Positions 16,200 to 22,382 of a stretch of DNA of 64,000 nt are shown here, one piece after another. A model generated the notes under the pieces. That model was not told where the DNA came from, searched no databases, and saw only the letters and a list, made by a program, of their open reading frames with translations. The position numbers and the translations under genes were made by a program. This DNA comes from an uncultured Pseudomonas sp. Its GTDB lineage: Bacteria > Pseudomonadota > Gammaproteobacteria > Pseudomonadales > Pseudomonadaceae. Every line of letters starts with the position of its first letter. The stretch's first letter is position 1. Location: contig NZ_OX044366.1 of the NCBI RefSeq assembly GCF_943846705.1, forward strand, positions 2,418,001 to 2,482,000. Reading direction: 5' to 3'.

Positions 16200-16785
16200 G
16201 GCGGCCACCATTCAGCAGTGCGCGGAGGTCACGCAGTCCATTGGCGATAATCTCACCTACTTCCTCGCTGACGCTTGCAGGGCAGCCATTGGGGATTCGC
16301 CAGCTCTGCTCAATGGTGCGCAGCAACTCACGCGGCACCTTGACCATAGTGAGGTCATCCTCCACATGGTCATCGCTACGGGCTGGCTCAACCGTTGGCG
16401 CAGGGGTTGGTGCGGCGGATAGCATTTCTGCGTATGCTTCTAGGGCAACAGCAATCTCAGCATCCCCCTGCGTTATTTCCCCCCAGAAGCAGTCGATCAT
16501 CTCTGGCGTCGGCTCAACTGGCACCAGTCGATAACCATCCGGCACACCCCGCGACGGGTTGAGGCGGGCGACTTCACGAAGGCAGGCGTTCCAGGTGCGC
16601 GAGAACGCAACCCGCCCTGGATCGTCGTCGTGGAAAGTCGCCAAGCGCTCAGGCAGCACCACCGCGCTTGGATTGGGTGTCAGGGCGGCTATCTCCCGCG
16701 CCCGCTCGGCAATCTGAGCGCGGAACAGTTCGCAGTTATCAATCGCGGTGTCGATAGCGGTTTCAATTCGGGCTTGTTCGCTCAT
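16192..16785 (-). CDS. Hypothetical phage early protein, 197 aa
   Basis: Largest unknown of the leftward small-gene run. A helical N-terminal half is followed by a DGYRLVPVEPTPEMI segment common in phage proteins of this type, a Pro-rich linker and a helical end. Coupled on both sides by overlaps. No function assigned. Confidence 0.7.
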   Translation of the reverse strand: MSEQARIETAIDTAIDNCELFRAQIAERAREIAALTPNPSAVVLPERLATFHDDDPGRVAFSRTWNACLREVARLNPSRGVPDGYRLVPVEPTPEMIDCFWGEITQGDAEIAVALEAYAEMLSAAPTPAPTVEPARSDDHVEDDLTMVKVPRELLRTIEQSWRIPNGCPASVSEEVGEIIANGLRDLRALLNGGRHE

Positions 16786-16985
16786 GGCATGCGCCTCCAG
16801 TTCTCAGGATTGTTCAGCTGTTCGCGGCTGCGGTAGTTGGTGCCTCGGCCAATGCTTTCCAGTTCACACATGCCGCCGCACTCCATGACTACCCGGTACA
16901 CGATGCCGGTGGAGAGCTGCTGATAGCGGTCGTTTAGCTGGGCGTTGATGCGTTGTACGGCGGCGCTTTCGGTCATCGTTGTCAT
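16782..16985 (-). CDS. Hypothetical phage protein, 67 aa
   Basis: Starts at ATG 16985 (MTTMTESAAV) with GGAGG just upstream, inside the end of the Rmf-like gene; the longer upstream frame is that gene's DNA read out of phase. Contains two close cysteines and a basic C terminus. Unknown role. Confidence 0.65.
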   Translation of the reverse strand: MTTMTESAAVQRINAQLNDRYQQLSTGIVYRVVMECGGMCELESIGRGTNYRSREQLNNPENWRRMP

Positions 16986-17140
16986 GCGGCCTCCATGTCT
17001 GCATCGTGCCAGCCAGCAAGCCACAGCGAGCGGCGGCGCATATCCAAGGCTGCGAATGGGCAAGCATTGCGCCCTTGCCCTGATCGGCGCGAACTCCGTC
17101 CGTCCAGATAAAGCGGGTGCCTATGGGGTGGTATGTCCAT
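16982..17140 (-). CDS. Rmf-like small protein (ribosome modulation factor fold)
   Basis: A 52-residue protein: the C-terminal half, CPFAALDMRRRSLWLAGWHD, matches the Rmf signature CPY...R..WL.GW. with the preceding Gly-Arg-Asn. Rmf dimerises stationary-phase ribosomes, and phage or plasmid members of this fold are known, including CrpP. Here it could alter host translation or bind another target; that is inference. Its stop overlaps the next start as ATGA. Confidence 0.7.
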   Translation of the reverse strand: MDIPPHRHPLYLDGRSSRRSGQGRNACPFAALDMRRRSLWLAGWHDADMEAA

Positions 17141-17146
17141 TGCTGG

Positions 17147-17233
17147 TTACTCCGGCTTGATGGGTGTGCAGCACAGGCATTTACAGACGCCTATGCGCTG
17201 GCCGCTGTGGCGGCAAAAGGTTGGGGTGTGCAT
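17147..17233 (-). CDS. Cysteine-rich microprotein, 28 aa
   Basis: MHTPTFCRHSGQR then a CKCLCC cluster: five cysteines and two histidines in 28 residues, like a minimal zinc knuckle. It starts inside the end of the upstream gene and ends six bases before the Rmf-like start. Codon fit and packing support it, but it is very short. Confidence 0.5.
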   Translation of the reverse strand: MHTPTFCRHSGQRIGVCKCLCCTPIKPE

Positions 17234-17248
17234 GGGTGTCTCTTGGCG

Positions 17249-17446
17249 CTACAGGCGTCGCGCTCGCTTAGGATTGAAAAACGGCTTGCCCACCTCACCG
17301 CTTGCCGTCGCAAACTCAGTGCAGATAACCACTGTGTCAGCGCCGTCCTGTCGGTGGATGGGCATGCGCTCGAAGGGTAGGTGGCTGCAGTCGTCGAGGC
17401 GTTTGGAGCAGCCACGGCAGCGGCCGCCTTTGGGGTAGTGGGTCAT
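17249..17446 (-). CDS. Small phage protein with CxxC motif, 65 aa
   Basis: CRGCSKRLDDC at residues 10-20 is a probable zinc site, followed by a short mixed domain and a basic tail. Overlaps the upstream stop by four bases. Unknown function. Confidence 0.65.
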   Translation of the reverse strand: MTHYPKGGRCRGCSKRLDDCSHLPFERMPIHRQDGADTVVICTEFATASGEVGKPFFNPKRARRL

Positions 17447-17838
17447 GTGGTTGTTTCCGGATCGTCCTCGGTCACCGACGCCACACCGGAGTCGAGGTCG
17501 CGAAGCTCTTGAATGGTGAGGGTGGTGGTGCCGTCAGTTACGGCCCACTGGTTCAGCTCTAGGCTGCGGAAGGTGCCGCAAAAGTGGCGGTATGCACCCA
17601 GCGCAGCGCGGCGGAATGACTTCGCAGCCACCGGCCCAATCGGAATGTCCTTACCCCCCCCTGTGAGGGTGAGGTTGAAGGTGTCAAGGTCAGCGATGCG
17701 CTTCTGCGCCGCACGCACCGTGCTTGGCTGCAGCTCCATAGCCTCAGCCACTTCCGCTATCGACTTACCCATCAGGGCGTTAAAGATGTTCTGGTCGCGC
17801 TCAGGGTTGCGCAGGCCGGCATAAAGTACGTGTGGCAT
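17443..17838 (-). CDS. Hypothetical phage protein with HTH-like N terminus, 131 aa
   Basis: Start at ATG 17838 after GGAGAAAGCT. Residues about 17-45 (NALMGKSIAEVAEAMELQ, then STVRAAQKRIADL) fit a helix-turn-helix with a recognition helix. Possible regulator of the early operon; no direct evidence for its target. Confidence 0.65.
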   Translation of the reverse strand: MPHVLYAGLRNPERDQNIFNALMGKSIAEVAEAMELQPSTVRAAQKRIADLDTFNLTLTGGGKDIPIGPVAAKSFRRAALGAYRHFCGTFRSLELNQWAVTDGTTTLTIQELRDLDSGVASVTEDDPETTT

Positions 17839-17899
17839 AGCTTTCTCCAGGCAATAGCAGCCCGCTGCGCTGCTGGCGCTGGGCTTGGTATGAGGGGTG

Positions 17900-18217
17900 T
17901 TACGGCAGGTCGTCAGCGTCGAGCTTTGCCGCGCTGCGCGCACCCAGGCTGTACAAATCACGCGCCACGTTTTCGTTTATCTCGAAAGTGTGGCGCGGTG
18001 TTTTGAGTGCATGGGCTGAGCCTTCTGGCCCCAGGGCATGCAGGTTGATGATCATGTTCTGGATGGCTTCAGATATGACCGTGATGTCGTGCCAGTGCAT
18101 GAGGTCTTTGAGCATGGCGCGGGTGCCAGGGCGGACCTTGTTGCGCAGCTCTTCCTCACCCGCCGCTTTTGCTTTTTCGGCTGATTCTTCTGAGCGCTGC
18201 TGGGTTGTCTTGGCCAT
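17900..18217 (-). CDS. Hypothetical phage protein, 105 aa
   Basis: Begins with a charged Lys/Glu-rich stretch, then a helical domain resembling ribbon-helix-helix-type phage proteins (PGTRAMLKDLMHWHDITVIS). Start overlaps the upstream stop by one base. A DNA-binding role is possible but unproven. Confidence 0.6.
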   Translation of the reverse strand: MAKTTQQRSEESAEKAKAAGEEELRNKVRPGTRAMLKDLMHWHDITVISEAIQNMIINLHALGPEGSAHALKTPRHTFEINENVARDLYSLGARSAAKLDADDLP

Positions 18218-18615
18218 TACGCCTCCAAGTTTGTCTTGGGGCCACGCGGGATGCTGTGCTCGCGCAGGGTGTTGAGCACATTGCTGCGGGTTAGCTTGGG
18301 GGTGAAGTCGGCCTGGTCGGCTATCTCTTCAATGCGCAGCCCTTTGGCGGCCAGTTGGCGGATGGCCTCGATCTTCTGCTGCTTGGCGATCATGTTGGCG
18401 CGGGGCTTGCGCTCGCTGGCTGGCTTGCGCACGCGCACCCGGAGCACGGCCTTGGGCTTGTCGGGGCAGTGGATGCGAAACCCTGGGATGGGGGCGTCAC
18501 CGATGCGGATGGGCAGGGTCTTAACTGGGCCGCACTCGGCTTCAAAGGCCGCCATTTTTGCGGCCAGGGTTTGGCGCAGACCATCGCGGGCCTGGATGCT
18601 TGTTATGTCGAACAT
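18217..18615 (-). CDS. Hypothetical phage protein with C-terminal HTH, 132 aa
   Basis: The C-terminal part (RQLAAKGLRIEEIADQADF, then TRSNVLNTLREH) fits a helix-turn-helix; the middle is very basic (RVRVRKPASERKPRANM). Likely nucleic-acid binding. Unknown role. Confidence 0.6.
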   Translation of the reverse strand: MFDITSIQARDGLRQTLAAKMAAFEAECGPVKTLPIRIGDAPIPGFRIHCPDKPKAVLRVRVRKPASERKPRANMIAKQQKIEAIRQLAAKGLRIEEIADQADFTPKLTRSNVLNTLREHSIPRGPKTNLEA

Positions 18616-18657
18616 AGGGCTACCGTGAATAGGGGCGCAGGACGCGCCGGTAAGGGG

Positions 18658-19002
18658 CTATGCGGCGCAGCGCAGGAAGTCTTTGACCACTGGCATGCGT
18701 GAGCGGCTGCAGGGTAGGGGGTTATCAACACCCTCCAAGTACACCGCGCCTTCGATGCGCTCCGGTGTGTGCACGACTTGCCGAATGCGAGCGCGGGCGA
18801 CCAGTACGCCGCGGTTGACCAGCAGAAACTGCCGGCAGAACTCATCAGCCAGCACTTTGATGGTGTCGTTAAGCAGCAGCTCACGGCCATCAACGTGGTG
18901 GGCAACGGTGTACTTGTCGGCGTGCTGGAAGTGGGTGATCTGCTCGACTGGCCAGACCACCGGCTTGCCCCGGTACAGGGCTTTGACTGTTGTGCGGGTC
19001 AT
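18658..19002 (-). CDS. LytTR-domain DNA-binding regulator
   Basis: A 114-residue protein that is almost entirely a LytTR domain, without a receiver domain: WPVEQITHFQHADKYTVAHH, then LLNDTIKVLADEF and FLLVNRGVLVARARI. LytTR domains bind DNA repeats, as in AlgR and LytR. The start has GGAGG upstream. It could tie phage or host genes to an unknown signal. Confidence 0.8.
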   Translation of the reverse strand: MTRTTVKALYRGKPVVWPVEQITHFQHADKYTVAHHVDGRELLLNDTIKVLADEFCRQFLLVNRGVLVARARIRQVVHTPERIEGAVYLEGVDNPLPCSRSRMPVVKDFLRCAA

Positions 19003-19014
19003 GCTGGCCTCCGT

Positions 19015-19284
19015 TTAGGCGACGGTGGGTTGGTGGGTGCCGTTCTCCAGGGCTTGCTGCAACCAGGCCGCTTCTTGTGCGGTGCGGCGAAAGCCCAGGA
19101 CGCGGTGGCTGGTGCTGTCTACTACGCGAACCATGCCCTTGCCGCGTATCACGGCTTGGGTGCTGTCCGGGCGGTAGCCTTGCAGCAGGCTGCGCTGGGC
19201 AAAGGCGGCGCGGGCTTGGCGGGCGAGGGTGAGCAGGTCGGTCAGTTCGGCTGTGCTGGCTTTGGCTTGCTGGAATGCATTCAT
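19015..19284 (-). CDS. Hypothetical phage protein, 89 aa
   Basis: Starts at ATG 19284 (MNAFQQAKAS); a helical N-terminal half is followed by VRVVDSTSHRVLGFRRTAQ. The frame is open for 64 further codons to a GTG at 19476, across a hairpin and a terminator-like element. I cannot decide whether that upstream part is translated. Confidence 0.65.
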   Translation of the reverse strand: MNAFQQAKASTAELTDLLTLARQARAAFAQRSLLQGYRPDSTQAVIRGKGMVRVVDSTSHRVLGFRRTAQEAAWLQQALENGTHQPTVA

Positions 19285-19620
19285 GGTGTGGCACCTGTGT
19301 TGGTCATACCCATAAGTCAGCCGCACCAACCCGCCAGACTTCCGCAAGGCTGCGTGCTGGGTTGGCTGCTTATGGGTACGGGATAGGGAAAAAGCCCGGC
19401 ATCGGGAACCCGGTGCCGGGAATCGCGCTGTACGTTCGGGTGGGGCTTTGGGCTTGGCCCAATGATGCGCGGTCACATCGTCGCCCCGCTTGGCCGCTGC
19501 CTGTCAGGTGTTGGGCGCAGCCTTCAGGCTTACTGCGCCGCGCAGGTGTTGCGTTGGCTTAATTCATGGCCATGGCCTCCCGTTGTTCGCTCACTGGGCA
19601 GGCAGTGGCCACCTATTGAA
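19285..19620 (-). other. Leader-like segment without a firm gene
   Basis: Read on the minus strand it holds a long hairpin with arms ACCCATAAG/CTTATGGGT (19311-19378), a terminator-like stem at 19391-19422, an AGCC-TGA-AGGCT hairpin, and a strong GGGAGG followed by a four-codon frame M-A-M-N-stop near 19560-19580. No protein-coding gene is convincing except as an N-terminal extension of the 19015 gene. Confidence 0.5.
19391..19422 (-). terminator. Terminator or attenuator-like hairpin, leftward
   Basis: On the minus strand CCCGGCA-loop-TGCCGGG is followed directly by CTTTTT. It stands between the low-coding segment and the 19015 gene, so it would cut transcription of the distal early genes unless polymerase is antiterminated. 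Confidence 0.65.
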
Positions 19621-19860
19621 TTAGTGCCGGCTTGCGACCATTCCGGCTGACCTGCGGGGTGATCTAATCCCCTGGCGGCTTCGCTCCTGCTTAGCCGTGG
19701 CCCGAGTGCTTGCCGCCTCCCGGCGGTGTACCTTCCCAGTCGGAATGAACGATTCGTCTAGGGTTGTGATGCGCGAAAGTGCGCATCGGGGTGTGATTGG
19801 ATTGGGTGGCGGGCTTCGATATTTCAGCGGGCTTAGTGTCGTACGGCGTACCAACTCCAC
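19621..19860 (-). CDS. Possible basic small protein, 79 aa
   Basis: Open frame from GTG 19860 with GAGG at six-base spacing. The product is very basic and Pro/Arg-rich (SPPPNPITPRCALSRI). Low-complexity composition and overlapping hairpins leave real doubt whether this is a gene or structured RNA. Confidence 0.35.
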   Translation of the reverse strand: MELVRRTTLSPLKYRSPPPNPITPRCALSRITTLDESFIPTGKVHRREAASTRATAKQERSRQGIRSPRRSAGMVASRH

Positions 19861-19872
19861 GAACAGCCTCGA

Positions 19873-20022
19873 TTACTTGCCACCTTTACTCTTGGAACTC
19901 CCAGCGCTTCTCGGTGCGCCCCGCCAATCACACTCCGATACGCCCTGCATGCAGGTGATCGGCCCGCTCTGTCGCCAGGTATGCGGGACACCCATACAAG
20001 GAACCGGCCATTCAGCCGGCAC
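19873..20022 (-). CDS. Possible small protein, 49 aa
   Basis: Frame from GTG 20022 gives MPAEWPVPCMGVPHTWRQSG, ending with a Lys/Ser/Gly tail before TAA. There is no strong Shine-Dalgarno, and a second frame over the same DNA (19833-20042) is also open, so the coding assignment is tentative. Confidence 0.35.
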   Translation of the reverse strand: MPAEWPVPCMGVPHTWRQSGPITCMQGVSECDWRGAPRSAGSSKSKGGK

Positions 20023-20106
20023 CGTGACTTCGAATTACTCAAACGATGGCGCGCCCTGGTCTTGGCATTGGCGTGCCTGACCTGCCCGGTAGGTTGGGCC
20101 GAGCAG

Positions 20107-20205
20107 CTAACGCCAGCGCATACCGATTCGCGGCGGTCTTGCAGGTGTTTGTTGGCCCGTATGCCCCGGTGGGCCAGTCCGGCTTATTACCGGGCGCGGC
20201 TTCAT
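20107..20205 (-). CDS. Possible Pro/Arg-rich microprotein, 32 aa
   Basis: ATG 20205 to TAG, 41 bases after the Acb2 stop. Composition is mainly Pro, Arg and Gly, and there is no clear ribosome site. Listed as a weak candidate only. Confidence 0.2.
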   Translation of the reverse strand: MKPRPVISRTGPPGHTGQQTPARPPRIGMRWR

Positions 20206-20245
20206 GCGTTGCCCGGTGGCGTCCCGGTCGTGTTGCGGGATTGGG

Positions 20246-20599
20246 TTAGGCACCTGCTGGCTGAGCCACTGCCCGCACTAGCGCCATGATTCCGGTCTGA
20301 ATGTCTGTCTTGCCGATGTTTGCCCAGCGCAGTGGCTCGGCTGCCTGAAATCGGCTTAGCTCGTGGCACTCAGGTGTGGTGCCGGTATGTACGGTGGCCG
20401 GGGTTCCGTTTACTTCGTGACCCTTGATTGACCGCCCGGCATCTGCCCTTAGAATTTCCTGATCAGTGCTCAGGCGGCCTGCCAGCTCTGCCTGTAGCTG
20501 CAGCAGCTCAGCGCCCGCCGCCTTGATCCGGTTCATCAGGTCGACTTCTTCCTGGCTAAGCTCGCGGTAGCCGGTGATTTTGCGGTGTTGGTTTTCCAT
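20246..20599 (-). CDS. acb2: Acb2-like anti-CBASS cyclic oligonucleotide sponge
   Basis: The 117-residue product has both ends of the Acb2/Tad1 hairpin family: HRKITGYRELSQEEVDLMN at residues 5-23, followed by a long helix to about 43, and EPLRWANIGKTDIQTGIMAL (88-107) then VRAVAQP at the C terminus. Acb2 binds cyclic di- and trinucleotide signals and so blocks CBASS. About 40 residues between the two conserved blocks are variable. The ATG at 20599 has GGAG upstream; the ORF extension upstream is not supported. Early leftward expression fits a counter-defence protein. Confidence 0.75.
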   Translation of the reverse strand: MENQHRKITGYRELSQEEVDLMNRIKAAGAELLQLQAELAGRLSTDQEILRADAGRSIKGHEVNGTPATVHTGTTPECHELSRFQAAEPLRWANIGKTDIQTGIMALVRAVAQPAGA

Positions 20600-20614
20600 G
20601 GTTGCTCTCCGGTT

Positions 20615-20657
20615 GTTTTCCCAATGCGCCCTGTTGCCAAGGCGCATCAGTGAAAAC
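20615..20657 (-). promoter_or_regulatory. Structured 5' leader hairpin before acb2 (copy 1)
   Basis: On the minus strand GTTTTC pairs with GAAAAC, inside which ATGCGCC pairs with GGCGCAT, separated by the conserved ACTG/TGG internal loop. It fills the whole gap between the upstream stop and the acb2 Shine-Dalgarno. A second copy at 20906-20947 keeps the outer stem but changes both sides of the inner stem together. Confidence 0.7.
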
Positions 20658-20658
20658 T

Positions 20659-20889
20659 TCAGGCGTAGCAGCTGACCTCGTCGCGCGCCCTTGCGCGGTA
20701 GCGGCCGCCGAATCCAACCCAGTGGCTCATCGAGCATTCGCGCACGGCCTCATCCGGCCCAACCGCGCTGATTACGCCGGTTCGATCCGGCGCGCTGCTG
20801 AAGCTGATGTAGCCCTGAACTTCGCCATCCATGTAGCTGGCGCTGGTTAGGCCGCCATCGCTGTCGTGGTGCTTAATGGCATCAAACAT
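20659..20889 (-). CDS. Hypothetical phage protein, first gene of the left operon, 76 aa
   Basis: ATG 20889 behind a perfect GGAGGGG. The product (MFDAIKHHDSDGG...) is small, acidic in the middle with a basic C terminus; no family recognised. As first gene after the left promoter it would be made earliest, together with acb2, and both carry the same leader hairpin, so a counter-defence or takeover role is possible. Confidence 0.7.
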   Translation of the reverse strand: MFDAIKHHDSDGGLTSASYMDGEVQGYISFSSAPDRTGVISAVGPDEAVRECSMSHWVGFGGRYRARARDEVSCYA

Positions 20890-20905
20890 GCTGATCCCCT
20901 CCGTT

Positions 20906-20947
20906 GTTTTCCCAATGCCCACTCAGTGAATGGGCATCAGTGAAAAC
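20906..20947 (-). promoter_or_regulatory. Structured 5' leader hairpin before the first left-operon gene (copy 2)
   Basis: Outer stem GTTTTC/GAAAAC and ACTG/TGG loop as in copy 1, but inner stem ATGCCCA/TGGGCAT in place of ATGCGCC/GGCGCAT. It ends about 5 bases before the GGAGGGG ribosome site. Confidence 0.7.
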
Positions 20948-21090
20948 TTGCAGCCGCACTGCTTTCCGGGTCATTCGCTCGGGTGGTAATCCATCGTCAG
21001 CCGTGTGCGTTCGCACCGTTGGCAGGCTTTCCTCGTTCGCCTGTCTGACGCCGGTCGCCGGTAGAGGCGTGCGGTTTGTGTTGCTGCAGG

Positions 21091-21102
21091 TTTTTAAAGA
21101 GT
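21091..21102 (-). promoter_or_regulatory. boxA-like site in the left-promoter leader
   Basis: The minus strand reads ACTCTTTAAAAA, close to the bacterial/lambda boxA core GCTCTTTA, about 45 bases downstream of the left promoter -10. It could load Nus factors for antitermination. The whole 20948-21140 stretch otherwise looks like untranslated leader. Confidence 0.45.
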
Positions 21103-21144
21103 GGCGGCCTTTCGGCCTGGCCGGTGTTGCTTCGGCTTGGGTTT

Positions 21145-21187
21145 AAATTAGCAGCGGTCATATTATTAAGCAAGACCTGCGGTAATA
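21145..21187 (-). promoter_or_regulatory. Left early promoter with repressor operator
   Basis: On the minus strand TTGCTT (21168-21173) and TAATTT (21145-21150) are 17 bases apart. The -35 is embedded in AAGCAAGACC (21168-21177), which recurs at 24064-24073 in the cI/cro region, and GGTAATA follows in both. This is the expected lambda-like second operator. Confidence 0.7.
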
Positions 21188-21202
21188 TATTTGTCAGGGG
21201 CA

Positions 21203-21229
21203 CAAAAAAGCCCGCTCAGTGGCGGGCTT
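21203..21229 (-). terminator. Terminator of the YafO-like gene unit
   Basis: On the minus strand AAGCCCGCC-ACTGA-GCGGGCTTTTTTG lies 18 bases after the stop at 21248. It insulates the cargo pair from the left early promoter that starts just beyond. Confidence 0.85.
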
Positions 21230-21247
21230 GGGTGTTTGGTGCTTGTA

Positions 21248-21688
21248 TTAGTTTTGGTCGCGCCATGCCTTAGCGATGCGCGCAAGGGCCTTCATTGTTG
21301 GTCGGTCGTTCGCTCTGCCGTGCGCATCTGGCCAGAAGAGGGCGAGGATCAGGAAGCGATCTTCATATAGCTCACCCGGTACATAGAGGAGCGCCGCGTC
21401 GTCCCCGGGCCGGCCAAGCCTGCAGACCCTGCTGTGTTGAGGGGTGTTTTTGGGGAAGGCGGCTGGCGGTATTTTTATGTGGATGTGCATCATGCAAGCT
21501 TGCGCCGCTTGAATTGGCTGCATGTAAGGCACGTCTTTGCCGAAGATTGAAGGTATCTGCTGGCGCTCTGACTTAACGTAGCGAGTGAACTCTTCAAGCA
21601 GTTTGGCGGAAAGCCCAGGGTGCTTGTCATCTACTGGCTTGAAGAAGAGGGCAAAGGTCTCAGGGTGAAAGCGGACATCAACTGCCAT
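21248..21688 (-). CDS. YafO-family toxin-like protein
   Basis: The 146-residue product resembles YafO-type mRNA interferases (ribosome-dependent endoribonucleases): an N-terminal FHPETFALFFK segment, helices to residue 50, then a mixed core with DDAALLYVPGELYEDRFLIL and the terminal MKALARIAKAWRDQ helix. The usual partner YafN (Phd/YefM type) is not present; the gene immediately upstream encodes an unrelated 166-residue protein. GGGAG precedes the ATG, eight bases after the upstream stop. Whether it is a toxin here is inference from fold resemblance. Confidence 0.65.
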   Translation of the reverse strand: MAVDVRFHPETFALFFKPVDDKHPGLSAKLLEEFTRYVKSERQQIPSIFGKDVPYMQPIQAAQACMMHIHIKIPPAAFPKNTPQHSRVCRLGRPGDDAALLYVPGELYEDRFLILALFWPDAHGRANDRPTMKALARIAKAWRDQN

Positions 21689-21696
21689 TTGCTCCC

Positions 21697-22197
21697 TTAA
21701 GCCAGCTTGGCTAGTTGCCGGGTAGTGTGCGTGGCTAGCGCTGCAAGGGCGCCGCCTGAAAGCTGACTTTCAAACTCTGTGGGCACAACGAAGTGTTGGC
21801 GGAACTGGTTATCAATTGTGGCTAGGCGCGTGCGCACCTTTGCAATAGCGCGGCGTAACGCCAAGTGATGATCTGCCACCGGCACCGGCACGGCCGCCAT
21901 TTGTAGCGAGGCCTCGAGCTGGCGAACAGCCTTAAGAAGCTGCATGTTGGTGAGAAAGTAGCTTTCATCTAGCTCATTACGTTCGAGCACAGTGCCGACT
22001 ATTTGAATGTACTCGATATCGAGTGCAGCCCAATCTGCAACCATCTGAGAAATGGCCGCACTGAGGTCGCTGGCTTGAGCGTAATAGGCATGGTTGCCTG
22101 GCCTTGGCTTGTTTGGCGCTTCGGAGACGGATGAGTAATCACCCACCAGGGCTAGTGCTGCGACTATAAGCGCAGGAGCGGCAGCTTTTGCAGACAT
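21697..22197 (-). CDS. Secreted or membrane-anchored protein of unknown function, partner of the YafO-like gene
   Basis: A 166-residue protein with a hydrophobic N terminus (APALIVAALALVG, residues 7-19) that could be a signal peptide or anchor, then an all-helical region with a VGTVLERNELDESYFL segment. It has its own promoter 58 bases upstream and AAAGGAG before the ATG. No homologue recognised. Its position makes it the candidate antitoxin or effector partner of the next gene. Confidence 0.7.
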   Translation of the reverse strand: MSAKAAAPALIVAALALVGDYSSVSEAPNKPRPGNHAYYAQASDLSAAISQMVADWAALDIEYIQIVGTVLERNELDESYFLTNMQLLKAVRQLEASLQMAAVPVPVADHHLALRRAIAKVRTRLATIDNQFRQHFVVPTEFESQLSGGALAALATHTTRQLAKLA

Positions 22198-22254
22198 GGC
22201 GCACTCCTTTGGATGTCGTTAATAAGCGGGCTTGGACTATACGTACATGGCTAC

Positions 22255-22282
22255 TTTATAGCCATCGGATGTTACCCAGCAA
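22255..22282 (-). promoter_or_regulatory. Promoter of the two-gene cargo unit
   Basis: Minus strand TTGCTG (22277-22282), 16-base spacer, TATAAA (22255-22260). No repressor operator motif is present, so the unit is probably active in the lysogen. Confidence 0.65.
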
Positions 22283-22382
22283 TACTGACCATCTGTCCAG
22301 TTTAGCGCTCCGTGTGGCTAAAAGCCTGCTGGCGCGTGCTTGGATGGTGGCGCTGTATTTGGGCTCACCGCGCAGAGCGCAC

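Noticed and set aside
19833..20042. 69-codon minus-strand frame starting S-N-S-K-S-R
   Set aside because: TTG start without a ribosome site, overlapping another open frame; treated as part of the possible structured RNA segment rather than a gene.
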